Positions 1 through 9,367 of a DNA stretch of 64,000 nt are shown here, piece by piece (the stretch's first letter is position 1; each line of letters starts with the position of its first letter). The notes beneath the pieces are model-generated. The model did not search any database. It was given only the letters and a program-made list of their open reading frames with translations, and had not been told where the DNA came from. This stretch comes from Brumimicrobium sp964585545. GTDB taxonomy: Bacteria > Bacteroidota > Bacteroidia > Flavobacteriales_D > Crocinitomicaceae. The position numbers were made by a program, and so were the translations under genes. The DNA lies in assembly GCA_964585545.1 (NCBI GenBank), contig CAZPDT010000017.1, forward strand, positions 1-64,000, read 5' to 3'.

Positions 1-5
1 TTTTG

Positions 6-78
6 TTGTCCCACTAGGGCTCGAACCTAGACTCTTCTGGACCAAAACCAGACGTGTTGCCAGTTACACCATGGGACA
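6..78 (-). tRNA. tRNA-Gln (anticodon TTG)
   Basis: The minus strand folds into a complete cloverleaf. A 7-bp acceptor stem (TGTCCCA with TGGGACA) carries an A discriminator. The anticodon stem TCTGG/CCAGA encloses the loop TTTTGGT, which places TTG at positions 34-36 and reads CAA (Gln). The T-loop is TTCGAGC. The CCA end is not encoded. It is transcribed from the promoter at 122-151. Confidence 0.95.
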
Positions 79-403
79 AAATGAGTAATAATTATCAATT
101 CATGTAATTATTACGAGCGTGCAAATTTATAACTTTTTTGTAGAATCACAACACAATTTTAAAAGAAAGTTATTTTACTCTGGTTGCACAGTGAAATAAC
201 CTGTATTAGTCATGAGGCTATGCGATGAATGCAGCTCATGAACTCAACGCAGTTAATAATACGGGATAATAAAAGTATACTAATTTGATAGAACGCAACA
301 TATTCCCCAAATGTCAATAATTTATGTTAAATTTAGATTTTAGAAAAAGTTTTTTTCTTTCTATTTGTGAATATTTTTAACTTCGTCAATTCAAATTTAG
401 GCT
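79..403. other. Intergenic region with one dispersed-repeat copy
   Basis: No gene is visible in these 325 bases. The stretch holds the tRNA-Gln promoter and, at 224-268, a copy of the intergenic repeat whose core reads ACTCAACGCAGTTAATA followed by ATACGGG (compare 36762-36800 and 37252-37293). The remainder is AT-rich and is presumably the leader region of the DUF2723 gene. Confidence 0.5.
122..151 (-). promoter_or_regulatory. Promoter of tRNA-Gln
   Basis: On the minus strand TTG (151-149), 19 bases, then TAAATTTG (129-122) matches the Bacteroidota -33/-7 consensus. Transcription would begin near 116, about 40 bases before the mature tRNA. Confidence 0.6.
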
Positions 404-3400
404 ATGAACTATAAAAGACTGAATATTTATATCGGATGGTTGATTTTTATTGTTTCCTCAACTGTCTTTTTAATGACTGCAGAAGTTACTGCTTCACTAT
501 GGGATTGTGGTGAATTTATTGTTACTGCATACAAACTTGAGGTGGGTCACCCTCCAGGTGCTCCCTTGTTTATGCTCGTGGGAAGATTATTTTCTCTGTT
601 TGCAGGAGGTTCCGTAACAGAGGTTGGGCATTGGGTAAACATCATGTCGGCATTTTGTAGTTCCTTCTCTGTTCTCTTCTTGTTCTGGTCCATCACTCTC
701 TTGGGAAAAAAGGTTGGGGAAAAGGACGGACGTGCAATGACCAAAGGTCAAAAAATTGCTATTATAGGATCTGGCTTTGTAGGAGCATTGGCTTATACAT
801 TTACAGAATCTTTCTGGTTTTCAGCTGTAGAAGGTGAGGTTTATGCCATGTCTTCCTTGTTTACAGCAATTATATTCTGGGCAGCATTGAAATGGGACGA
901 AGAAATGACACTTATAAAAAGGGGACAATTGACCCCTTCTGTTCATCCTTTAAGGTGGATGGTTTTGATTATGTATTTAATTGGTCTTGCAATTGGTGTC
1001 CATTTACTTGGATTATTGGTGTTGCCCGCAATTGCATATATTATAGCGTATCAAATTAAATCTAAAAACACCCTTAAACTATTCTTAATTACAGGTGTAA
1101 TTGGCGTTGTAGTGCTCGCTTTTATTCAAAATGGCGTAATTCCAGGGTCTATTGCTTTGGCCTCTAAAATGGAGATTTTCTTTAGAAACTCCTTAGGACT
1201 TCCTTTTGGGACTGGAACAATTATCTTCTTTTTACTTCTTGTTACGTTAATTGTGTTTGCACTAATGTATACACGAAAAAAAGGATATAAAATTGCAAAT
1301 ACAGCTCTATTAGGTTTGGTTATGCTGCTTATTGGTTATGGGTCATTTGCAACAATAGTTATCCGTTCTAATGCCAATCCACCTTTAGATGAAAACAATC
1401 CAGAAAATTTGGTAACCCTGTATGCTTTCTTAAAAAGAGAACAGTATGGAACATGGCCTGTAGCTTATGGTCAATATTTTAACTCAAAAACAGCTTCGAG
1501 AGAACAATTTGAGGACCGAAGTGAAGCCTATGATAGAAGATGGGTTGTACGAACCAATACTGGAAATGCTGTAACTTCTTTTAAGAAGAAAGAACTGGGG
1601 GAAAAATACATTAAAAACAGCGGTAAGAAATACCAATTGAATGAGGAGTATTTTGTTACCAACCAATCTACACGTGAAGGTCAAATCCCTGTCTATGTTC
1701 AAAACACAATATTTCCCAGAATGTATGCTCAAGGTGATACAAGAAAAATTAATGGATATAAAGATTGGTCGGGATATAACCCAAACAGAAAAGTTCCTCG
1801 AAGTATGATAGGAAATGACGGGCGTCCTCTTCCTACTTTTGGAAATAACCTCACTTACTTTTTTCAATATCAAATGGGATGGATGTATTGGCGTTATTTT
1901 ATGTGGAATTTTTCAGGACGTCAAAATGACATTCAAGGATATGGCGATGTCATGCGGGGAAATTGGATTTCAGGCTTTGATGCAGTTGACAACGTAAGAT
2001 TGGGTGCTCAAGATGAAAATGCACCGTATTTTACCAGTCATAACCCCAACAACACTAAATTTTATTATATCCCTATAATATTGGGCTTAATAGGTATGTT
2101 TTTTCACTTTATGAGGGCGCCTAAAGACGCCATTATCGTCACTATTCTATTTTTATTGACAGGTATTGCAATTATTATTTATTTGAATCAAAAACCATTT
2201 GAACCGCGGGAGAGGGATTATGCGTATGCCGCATCCTTCTATGCTTTTGCTATATGGATAGGTCTAGGGGTCTATGGTCTATTTGAGGCATTTAGGTCTT
2301 TTGGAAAAGAAGAATATAAAAAATTAGGAGTTGGAATAGGAGGATTATTGGCTTTATGTTTAATAGCTGATATTAGCGCTGAACGTGGTATGCCCGCAAC
2401 AGTTTCTCTTCTTATTATTGGTGCAATTGGTGGTGGAGCAATGTTGCTAATGACCTTACTGAAAAAGGTTAAACTTTCAGGATCTGGAGCTGCAGGAGTA
2501 GCAACGCTTCTTGGGTTGACCGTCCCGCTCTTAATGGGAGTGCAAACATGGAAAGGTCACGACAGAAGCAATCGTGAATCAACACGTGCTTTGGCCTATA
2601 ATTACTTGATTGGCTGTTCTCCAAATTCAATTTTATTTACGAATGGAGACAACGATACTTTCCCTTTATGGAATATCCAAGAAGTTGAAGATGTACGAAC
2701 GGATGTTAGAGTAGCGAATTTGTCTCTAATGCAAACAGATTGGTACTCTAATCAAATGAAGATGAAGGCGTATGAATCGGATCCTTTACCGATTAAGTTT
2801 AGAGAAGACCAAATTTTAATGGGCGCTGGAAATACAGATTATATTATGTTTATTGATGAAAACAATTACAAAACACGTATTTCACCCAAAAAGGTAGATG
2901 AGATTGCTCAAAAGAAAATAGAAACCAATCCAAAAACATATCAAGAATCTCTTCAAAGAATGCGTAGGGGGTTGTTGGCATCTATAGCCTCAATGTCTGC
3001 TAAGCAACCTAAAGAAAAAGAAATTCTTCGTAAAATGAGTGAAGAGTTGCAAAACCCCATAGAGAACCCCGGAATTGAGGACTATAAAAGAATGAATGTA
3101 TTTTTGCAAAGAATTTTTAGAGACGTCCAGAACAATTTAATTTCTGCGAATGAAAATCTACTGAATCAATTGCAAAGTGCAGCGAATTCATGGGCGGATG
3201 CTTGGGACTACTTACCCTTAGATTATGCAATGGAATTTGTAAGAGATGATAAAAATATGTTGGATCTACAAGGAGGTAGAAAAATGCGTTTCTTTCCTTC
3301 TTCAGGGTTTGTTGTTTCCGTAAATGCCGATAATGCAGTTAAAGCAGAAATTATTTCGGAGGAATATGCAGACCAAACAAAGGACAAAATAAAATTTGAC

Positions 3401-4417
3401 TTTAGAAAAGGAGGAATGTTTAGATCTGATATTAACGGACTTACCAGAGAAGAAGTGATGATGCTGGATATTTTAGCCAATTTTGACTGGACACGGGGGA
3501 TATTTTTCTCCAGTCCTGCAGGTTCAAATGTTGCCAAAGCACTTTATGGCAGAGGTTTGCTTAGTGACTTGGGTCAAGTATTTGGTTTGATTCCTCTTAA
3601 AGAAACAGCAATGCAGGATTATGCGAGAGAGGTAATGCAAAAAAATCTTATGGAAAAATATCGATTTGGAAACCTCGCAGGAGAAGGGGTGTTGGTGGAT
3701 TATTATACACGAAGACATACCAGTCAAGCAAGAAATAGTTACGTAAGTTTGGCATCACAATACTTAACAGAATACCATCAAGCTGAAAAACAAGCTGCGG
3801 TAGATTCTTTGCCTCAAACTACTAAGACTCCAGAATTCTATGCCGATAAAATTGAACATATTTTAAGGTATTCATTGGATTCTTTACCGATTTCCAAAGT
3901 GTTTGACTTCGGAGAACCTAGAGCTGCTAACAGACGATTGTCTAACGGGGATCAGATTTATACAGACGGCGTAATTCCTGAATATATTCGGTTGCTTTAT
4001 GCTGTTGGTAAGAACAATTTAGCCGATAGTGTAGCGTATGAATATCTTGGACAATTAGAGAGTATGGCCAATTATTTTGGAAACAGCAATGCTTTGATTG
4101 CCTATAACAATAAGGAGGATTTTATTGCTTTTGCGATGAACTTACTTCGCACCTACGCAAGTGTTCATGAAGCCTCTCCTGATAGTCGTGCTGCCGAATT
4201 GGGGAATCAGATTTTCCAACGGTTATCACAAAGGGTGATTCCAGGAATTGCAGAAGGGTTAAAGAATGAAGAGATCAGTGAATCTATTCGTGGTGGAAGG
4301 AAAGTAGCACGAAGAATGACCGATGAGGCTGAAGAATTTGTAGCCTTGTATAAGGCTTTGCTAAATGAAAACGGATTCAGTTCAGGAGAAACAGAACAAC
4401 CACAAGAAGGAGAATAG
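404..4417 (+). CDS. DUF2723 family membrane protein, putative GT-C-type glycosyltransferase
   Basis: A 1337-residue multi-membrane-spanning protein. The N-terminus has the family signature: a first membrane helix (about 9-25), then SLWDCGEFIVTAYKLEVGHP (31-50) and PPGAPLF. An acidic residue in the first external loop (Asp34 or Glu37) and the following helices resemble the GT-C fold of lipid-linked sugar transferases such as protein O-mannosyltransferases. Several hydrophobic segments follow up to about residue 710 (notably 190-320, 555-600 and 610-715), then a long hydrophilic C-terminal half with no recognised catalytic motif. DUF2723 proteins are typical of Bacteroidota, usually as one large gene. 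The role in protein or envelope glycosylation is inferred from the family, not seen. It stands alone; the next gene begins 190 bases downstream. Confidence 0.85.
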   Translation: MNYKRLNIYIGWLIFIVSSTVFLMTAEVTASLWDCGEFIVTAYKLEVGHPPGAPLFMLVGRLFSLFAGGSVTEVGHWVNIMSAFCSSFSVLFLFWSITLLGKKVGEKDGRAMTKGQKIAIIGSGFVGALAYTFTESFWFSAVEGEVYAMSSLFTAIIFWAALKWDEEMTLIKRGQLTPSVHPLRWMVLIMYLIGLAIGVHLLGLLVLPAIAYIIAYQIKSKNTLKLFLITGVIGVVVLAFIQNGVIPGSIALASKMEIFFRNSLGLPFGTGTIIFFLLLVTLIVFALMYTRKKGYKIANTALLGLVMLLIGYGSFATIVIRSNANPPLDENNPENLVTLYAFLKREQYGTWPVAYGQYFNSKTASREQFEDRSEAYDRRWVVRTNTGNAVTSFKKKELGEKYIKNSGKKYQLNEEYFVTNQSTREGQIPVYVQNTIFPRMYAQGDTRKINGYKDWSGYNPNRKVPRSMIGNDGRPLPTFGNNLTYFFQYQMGWMYWRYFMWNFSGRQNDIQGYGDVMRGNWISGFDAVDNVRLGAQDENAPYFTSHNPNNTKFYYIPIILGLIGMFFHFMRAPKDAIIVTILFLLTGIAIIIYLNQKPFEPRERDYAYAASFYAFAIWIGLGVYGLFEAFRSFGKEEYKKLGVGIGGLLALCLIADISAERGMPATVSLLIIGAIGGGAMLLMTLLKKVKLSGSGAAGVATLLGLTVPLLMGVQTWKGHDRSNRESTRALAYNYLIGCSPNSILFTNGDNDTFPLWNIQEVEDVRTDVRVANLSLMQTDWYSNQMKMKAYESDPLPIKFREDQILMGAGNTDYIMFIDENNYKTRISPKKVDEIAQKKIETNPKTYQESLQRMRRGLLASIASMSAKQPKEKEILRKMSEELQNPIENPGIEDYKRMNVFLQRIFRDVQNNLISANENLLNQLQSAANSWADAWDYLPLDYAMEFVRDDKNMLDLQGGRKMRFFPSSGFVVSVNADNAVKAEIISEEYADQTKDKIKFDFRKGGMFRSDINGLTREEVMMLDILANFDWTRGIFFSSPAGSNVAKALYGRGLLSDLGQVFGLIPLKETAMQDYAREVMQKNLMEKYRFGNLAGEGVLVDYYTRRHTSQARNSYVSLASQYLTEYHQAEKQAAVDSLPQTTKTPEFYADKIEHILRYSLDSLPISKVFDFGEPRAANRRLSNGDQIYTDGVIPEYIRLLYAVGKNNLADSVAYEYLGQLESMANYFGNSNALIAYNNKEDFIAFAMNLLRTYASVHEASPDSRAAELGNQIFQRLSQRVIPGIAEGLKNEEISESIRGGRKVARRMTDEAEEFVALYKALLNENGFSSGETEQPQEGE

Positions 4418-4571
4418 AGGATACACATTTTTTTATAATTCTTCTCAGGCGTCTTTTCCTCATGATAACTTTTGGGTATTCAGTCATTTTTTCTTTGTAT
4501 TCTTTGCAGATTGAAAAGTAGAGATAAACAACAACTTCCCTTTTTTAGAGGAATATGTAGTAAAATAGCGA

Positions 4572-4579
4572 TAACTTTG
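4572..4579 (+). promoter_or_regulatory. Promoter -7 box upstream of thiL
   Basis: TAACTTTG matches TAnnTTTG and lies 28 bases before the thiL ATG, giving a short leader of about 22 bases. Confidence 0.45.
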
Positions 4580-4607
4580 CAACGGTAATTTCGAAAATGA
4601 CAGCAGT

Positions 4608-5660
4608 ATGAGTGAAGATAAGAGAACTGAACTGGAAGAAATCGGTGAATTCGGATTGATTGAGAGCCTTACCAAAGGGTTTAAAAATAAGCGGGAATCA
4701 ACAATCTTTGGAGTCGGTGATGATGCCGCAGTAATTAAAAAAGACAAAGAGAACGCACTTCTTATTTCTACAGATACACTGTTAGAAGGCATTCATTTTA
4801 ATTTGATGTATACTCCTCTAAAGCATTTAGGATACAAGGCAGTCATGGTCAATCTATCAGATATATATGCCATGAATGGAACCGCTGAACAAATTACAGT
4901 TTCCATTGCTGTTTCAAATCGCTTTCCAAAGGAAGCTATTGAAGAATTGTATGAAGGCATCCAAAAGGCTTGTGAACTTTATGAGGTTGATCTTATAGGT
5001 GGAGATACAAATGCTTCTGCTTCGGGACTGGTTATTTCGGTTACTGCTCTAGGAACAGCAAAAACCAAAGATGTGGTTTACCGGAGTGGAGCCAAAGAAA
5101 ATGAGCTCATTGTTGTGACAGGAGATCTCGGAGCAGCATATATGGGATTGCAAATTTTAGAACGGGAAAAATCTGTATTTAAAGCCAATCCACATATCCA
5201 ACCTGATTTGGATGGATACGATTACTTGCTGGAAAGACAACTTAAACCCGAGGCGAGAAAAGATATAATTCAATTTTTAAGAGAACTCGATGTTCAACCG
5301 ACCTCAATGATTGATATTTCTGATGGTTTGGCTTCTGAAATGCTTCATCTTTGTACCCAATCTGACTTAGGTGCTCATATTTTTGATGAAAAATTACCGA
5401 TCGATACAAAAGTTTCCACAACAGCAATTGATTTTAACGTCTCACCAACTACTTGCGTTTTAAATGGAGGAGAAGATTATGAATTGTTATTTTCGATAAA
5501 ACAAGACGATTTTGATAAAATTAAAGGCAATCCACACATGACAGTTATAGGGCATTTTACGGCCAAAGACGCAGGTTTGTATTTAATTGATAAGCAAGGA
5601 GCGGCTATACCTTTAAAAGCACAAGGCTGGAATCATTTTAAACAAGAAGAAAAGGAGTAA
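4608..5660 (+). CDS. thiL: Thiamine-monophosphate kinase
   Basis: ThiL phosphorylates thiamine monophosphate to thiamine pyrophosphate with ATP, the last step of cofactor synthesis. The 350 residues show the PurM-like fold signatures: FGVGDDAAVI (34-43) and STDTLLEGIHF (54-64), which carry metal-binding Asp residues; then VNLSDIYAMNG (81-91), GGDTNAS in the middle, and IDISDGLASE and NGGEDYELLF in the ATP-binding C-terminal half. The length is normal for the family. No other thi gene is nearby. The thiamine pyrophosphate it makes is the cofactor of the SucA encoded at 16 kb. Confidence 0.93.
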   Translation: MSEDKRTELEEIGEFGLIESLTKGFKNKRESTIFGVGDDAAVIKKDKENALLISTDTLLEGIHFNLMYTPLKHLGYKAVMVNLSDIYAMNGTAEQITVSIAVSNRFPKEAIEELYEGIQKACELYEVDLIGGDTNASASGLVISVTALGTAKTKDVVYRSGAKENELIVVTGDLGAAYMGLQILEREKSVFKANPHIQPDLDGYDYLLERQLKPEARKDIIQFLRELDVQPTSMIDISDGLASEMLHLCTQSDLGAHIFDEKLPIDTKVSTTAIDFNVSPTTCVLNGGEDYELLFSIKQDDFDKIKGNPHMTVIGHFTAKDAGLYLIDKQGAAIPLKAQGWNHFKQEEKE

Positions 5661-5771
5661 AATAGATTTTAAGCGACCACCTAAGATAAACAATACAATG
5701 CTCATAACTTCTCAGAAAAATTGGAGCTATTATGAGAGATTTTTCCTTATTTCGCATTATAAATAAATGAA

Positions 5772-6746
5772 ATGAAAAATATCGGTCTGTTTTGTGGCGG
5801 CTATTCTCCTGAATATGAGATTTCTATAAAAAGCGCAAAGGTGATATTAAAACATCTTCCAAAAGAAACATACAATGCTTTTTTAGTACGGGTCAGTAAG
5901 GAAGGTTGGTTGGCTGATTATAATGGGGAAAAAGCTGAAGTTTCAATGGCTGACTTTTCATTTACCCTACAGAGTGGAGAAACTATTAAAATTGATATTG
6001 CACATATCTATATTCATGGTGACCCTGGAGAAAATGGGAAACTACAGGCTTATTTTGAAATGAAGGATTTGCCTTTTATCAACAGCAGTGCACTATCTTC
6101 TGAACTTTCTTTCGACAAATGGTTTTGCAATCAATTCTTAAGAGGATTCGGAATAAAGGTAACAGATGCCATATTATTGCTGAAAACCGATACGTACTCA
6201 ATCGATAAAATTGGAAATCAATTGGGCTATCCACTATTTGTAAAACCAGCTGATTCTGGCTCGAGTTATGGAATTTCTAAGGTCTATGCTAAGGAAGATC
6301 TTCAAAAAGCGATTGATGGTGCTTTTGCTGAAGGAAATACTGTTGTTTGTGAAGCCTTTTTAAAGGGAACTGAGGTGACTTGTGGAGTATATCAGAATAA
6401 GGAAGGGGCACAAACATTACCCTGTGTAGAAATTGTTCCAGAGACCGACTATTTTGATTACGAGGCTAAATATTTAGGGAAATCTCAAGAAATAGTTCCA
6501 GCAAGAATAAGTGATCAGTTAACCGAGGAAGTGCAAGCATTAACCATTAAAATCTACCAACTTTTACAAATGCGTTCTCTAGCTCGTGTTGATTTTATGA
6601 TAGTAGACAATGTGCCTTACGTTATTGAGGTGAACAGTACACCAGGATTTACTGAAGAATCGTTGGTGCCCAAAATGTTGAAAAGCGAAGGTCTTTCTAT
6701 CAGAGATTTTTGGACAGCCATTTATAAGTTTGAAATAGGAAAGTGA
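5772..6746 (+). CDS. ddl: D-alanine--D-alanine ligase
   Basis: Joins two D-alanines for the peptidoglycan stem peptide. The 324 residues begin with MKNIGLFCGGYSPEYEIS, the ligase N-terminal signature (GG.S.E..IS). The ATP-grasp domain includes PLFVKPADSGSSYGISKV, and the metal-binding end reads EVNSTPGFTEESLVPKM. The length fits the short Bacteroidota form. The start was chosen as the ATG just before this motif; an overlapping ATG at 5767 is out of frame. It lies 111 bases after thiL, so it may have its own promoter, though no clear -7 box was seen. A structured repeat follows at 6806-6928. Confidence 0.93.
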   Translation: MKNIGLFCGGYSPEYEISIKSAKVILKHLPKETYNAFLVRVSKEGWLADYNGEKAEVSMADFSFTLQSGETIKIDIAHIYIHGDPGENGKLQAYFEMKDLPFINSSALSSELSFDKWFCNQFLRGFGIKVTDAILLLKTDTYSIDKIGNQLGYPLFVKPADSGSSYGISKVYAKEDLQKAIDGAFAEGNTVVCEAFLKGTEVTCGVYQNKEGAQTLPCVEIVPETDYFDYEAKYLGKSQEIVPARISDQLTEEVQALTIKIYQLLQMRSLARVDFMIVDNVPYVIEVNSTPGFTEESLVPKMLKSEGLSIRDFWTAIYKFEIGK

Positions 6747-6805
6747 TTTTACATTAAGATTTTTAATTTAACTGGCTCAATAGAATTCAGATTATTTTTA
6801 AACGC

Positions 6806-6928
6806 GGATGTTTCAAAACTGCAGAACGGCTGCGTTATTGACAAATTTCGAACTCAATAACATACTTTAGTATGCTTATTCCGTTTTCATTCTCAATGCT
6901 TTACATTCTCTATACCTTTGAAACATCC
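6806..6928. repeat. Structured intergenic element with nested inverted repeats
   Basis: A 12-base perfect inverted repeat, GGATGTTTCAAA (6806-6817) and TTTGAAACATCC (6917-6928), bounds a 123-base unit. Inside are GTTATTGA (6834-6841) with TCAATAAC (6854-6861), and CATAC/GTATG (6861-6874) around TTTA. The unit could fold as a multi-stem RNA or be a miniature transposable element. No ORF is present. Confidence 0.6.
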
Positions 6929-7034
6929 ACTATCTTATTAAAGAGTTTGCTCTCTAGGGACAGCTACTTCTGTTTTTACAATCTATAGCAATAATCAACA
7001 TCTCAAATGGGTTAAAGCTCAAAAATAATTAAAC

Positions 7035-8693
7035 TCAATTCTTAATCAACTTCTTATAATAATACTGGAAAGGCGAAATACGATATTTCACAAAATAAAT
7101 ACCTTTATTTAATTTCCCAACGGAGATGAGATGTTTTCCTTTATTGACCTCTTGATTTAAAACACATTGACCCATTGTATTGTAAATCTTTATTTCCCCT
7201 TCTTGTGGTACTTGAACAGTTAATTGGTTATTTGCAGGATTGGGATGCATCTCAAAATTCTTCTCAGTGAGATTATTTTTATTAATCCCAGTTATTTTAT
7301 CTGTGTTGTTATACCTTGACATTAATAATGTGGTATTAGAAAAGGAGCTTGTGTCGACATTTGTTCCAATTAATAAAATTTTACTGTCTGATTGTATGAT
7401 TATTTTGGATACCTTATCGATAGGGTTACTAGAAATAAAGGGGCTAGTAATAACAACTCCTTCATCTCCAAAATCCATCTTTGGAATCCCATCTTTTGTA
7501 AATTTCTCCATAGCAAACATGACTTCTCCGTTTCCAGTTACAGAAGTATCCTTTACGGCACCACTAACAATAAAACTTTCATCATTTTGCGAGGCAATCC
7601 AGCCCATGGATTGTTTGTATTTTTGATTGTTGGAAGTATTGTAATTGACTATACTGAATCCATTATGAGAAAATGTTGAATCTAATGTCCCATCTGGTAA
7701 ATAACGTTCCACAATTCCTAAACCACCATATTGAGAATAATGGGCTCCCATTCCTGAAACAAGAATCTTTTGGTTATTCAAAATTTCTATGGATAAAGAT
7801 GCGGAAAGAGGCTGATCTATATAAGTGAACCCAGATTGGGTCATGTCTGCGATAAGTGGTGTGAGATGCCCATTGTCAGCAAAAGAAGAGTCCAATTCTC
7901 CGGAAGGAAGAAAACGGAAGATGAGATTTTTGGAAGAAATAAGAAATTTACCGTCCTCTTGTACTTTAAGATCAACTATTCCTGTTGCAATGTTATTTAT
8001 AGGGAAAAAATCATGCAATTGTATTCCATTATTCCCCCAACTGGTATCTATAGCTCCATTGCTTATTTTATACGCTTGTAATCTTGTACTATAAGGAGAG
8101 TCTATACTTACCGTAATAATCCTATTTTGTTGAACTACTAATTTATTTAATCTATTAGGGAAATTTGAATTAGCTGGGAGAGAAAATTGATAAATAAATC
8201 CTTGATTCCCAAAAGAAGAATCGATGGCTCCATTCGGCAAATAACGAACAAGAAAACCAATGGAAATTGGAGGGTCACTTCCAATTATTGTGTCCATTGT
8301 TCCCGCAATAACTATTTTTCCATCAGGTTGTACTTTAATGTCATAAATTCTTAAAATATCATTGACACCTGGGATGGAGGTAGTAATTGTACCATTTTGT
8401 CCCCAACTCATATCAAGGCTTCCATTGGAAAGATAACGAAAAACTTTTGCAACCAATTGGTTGTTTGCTTTCTTTCCAACACTGGTCATGATTCTACCAT
8501 CATTTAGCAACATGGTAGCACCATCATAACGATCTATAAAATTAGCAGGTGTAGAAAGGGTAATTACCCTTCCCCCATTACCAAATGATGTATCTAATGT
8601 TCCATCATTTTGGGCAGTTACAATTAAAGGATTCAATAAAATGAAAATCAATAATAGATATATCCGGACATATTTCAAATTATAAGTAAACAT
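7035..8693 (-). CDS. Secreted delta-60 repeat protein with T9SS sorting domain
   Basis: A 552-residue exported protein. The hydrophobic N-terminus ends in a likely cleavage site after VTAQ. The body has at least six delta-60-type repeats recognisable by GTLDTSFGNGG-like ends (GSLDMSWGQNG, GAIDSSFGNQG, GAIDTSWGNNG, GELDSSFADNG, GTLDSTFSHNG), each about 55-85 residues apart, plus a weaker one (DFGDEG). The last 75 residues form a type A T9SS sorting domain: FEMHPNPANNQLTVQVP, IYNTMGQCV, and GIYFVKY before a lysine-rich end. Such proteins are exported by T9SS and released or anchored at the surface; the function of delta-60 repeats is not established. The gene begins 6 bases after the 147-residue secreted protein at 8700-9143, so the two form an operon. 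Confidence 0.85.
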   Translation of the reverse strand: MFTYNLKYVRIYLLLIFILLNPLIVTAQNDGTLDTSFGNGGRVITLSTPANFIDRYDGATMLLNDGRIMTSVGKKANNQLVAKVFRYLSNGSLDMSWGQNGTITTSIPGVNDILRIYDIKVQPDGKIVIAGTMDTIIGSDPPISIGFLVRYLPNGAIDSSFGNQGFIYQFSLPANSNFPNRLNKLVVQQNRIITVSIDSPYSTRLQAYKISNGAIDTSWGNNGIQLHDFFPINNIATGIVDLKVQEDGKFLISSKNLIFRFLPSGELDSSFADNGHLTPLIADMTQSGFTYIDQPLSASLSIEILNNQKILVSGMGAHYSQYGGLGIVERYLPDGTLDSTFSHNGFSIVNYNTSNNQKYKQSMGWIASQNDESFIVSGAVKDTSVTGNGEVMFAMEKFTKDGIPKMDFGDEGVVITSPFISSNPIDKVSKIIIQSDSKILLIGTNVDTSSFSNTTLLMSRYNNTDKITGINKNNLTEKNFEMHPNPANNQLTVQVPQEGEIKIYNTMGQCVLNQEVNKGKHLISVGKLNKGIYFVKYRISPFQYYYKKLIKN

Positions 8694-8699
8694 GATTGA

Positions 8700-9143
8700 T
8701 TACATTATAGTTATAGCAACGGTGTTATTAGATGTATTAATCTGCCATAATATTGTTGTGAATAGTGTACTCATAAATCCAGGTTCTCCTATTTGCTTTG
8801 AACCTGATAATGCAGGATTTCCATTTCCATCACAAAACGGTATAACATACTTATGACCATTACCACCTTGTGAGGGTATTAGCCAAACTGTTATTCCAGT
8901 TATATTAGATGCATTAACAATACCATTACCGTTTTCTTGAATAGCAACACCAGAGGTTGTTGTTCCATCAGGAATGTCAATATAAATATCTTGAGCAACA
9001 GTTGAAGGGCAATTAGGTGAGGTATGGAATGTAGCGGTATAATACGTACTTGTATAGTTGGTATACGTTCCTTGAACTTGAGCATTACAGGTTGCAAAAA
9101 GTACTACTGTAATAATTGATAAGTATAAATTTTTAATCCACAT
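8700..9143 (-). CDS. Small secreted protein of unknown function
   Basis: A 147-residue protein with an N-terminal signal sequence (hydrophobic residues about 6-17, then ATCNAQ; cleavage after NAQ is plausible). I do not recognise the family. The mature part is rich in Thr, Asn, Gly and Ile and reads like a beta-sandwich: TNYTSTYYTATFHTSPN near the start and NTSNNTVAITIM at the end. There is no sorting domain. It is the first gene of a two-gene unit with the delta-60/T9SS protein 6 bases downstream, suggesting co-expression and perhaps surface partnership (inference). Cys19 is not in a good lipobox, so a lipoprotein is less likely. Confidence 0.6.
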   Translation of the reverse strand: MWIKNLYLSIITVVLFATCNAQVQGTYTNYTSTYYTATFHTSPNCPSTVAQDIYIDIPDGTTTSGVAIQENGNGIVNASNITGITVWLIPSQGGNGHKYVIPFCDGNGNPALSGSKQIGEPGFMSTLFTTILWQINTSNNTVAITIM

Positions 9144-9355
9144 AATATATAAATTTTAATGTTAATATACTGCAATTTACAATTTACAATGGGATTATAC
9201 AAATTATTTTCCAAAAGAATTTATCATTCAAGTTATCTTTCAAGTTCATTTTTTAATATTTTTTTGTCGTATTTATTAATTGCACTTACACACTAATTCT
9301 AAGCGAAATCTTGTTTATTACCTTCGCTCTCTTTTTCAAAACCTAAATAATCCCC

Positions 9356-9363
9356 TATCTTTG
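9356..9363 (+). promoter_or_regulatory. Promoter -7 box abutting uvrC
   Basis: TATCTTTG, followed by CATT and the GTG start. With normal spacing, transcription starts at about 9368-9370, at or within the start codon, so the mRNA is probably leaderless. The -33 box is weak. Confidence 0.6.
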
Positions 9364-9367
9364 CATT

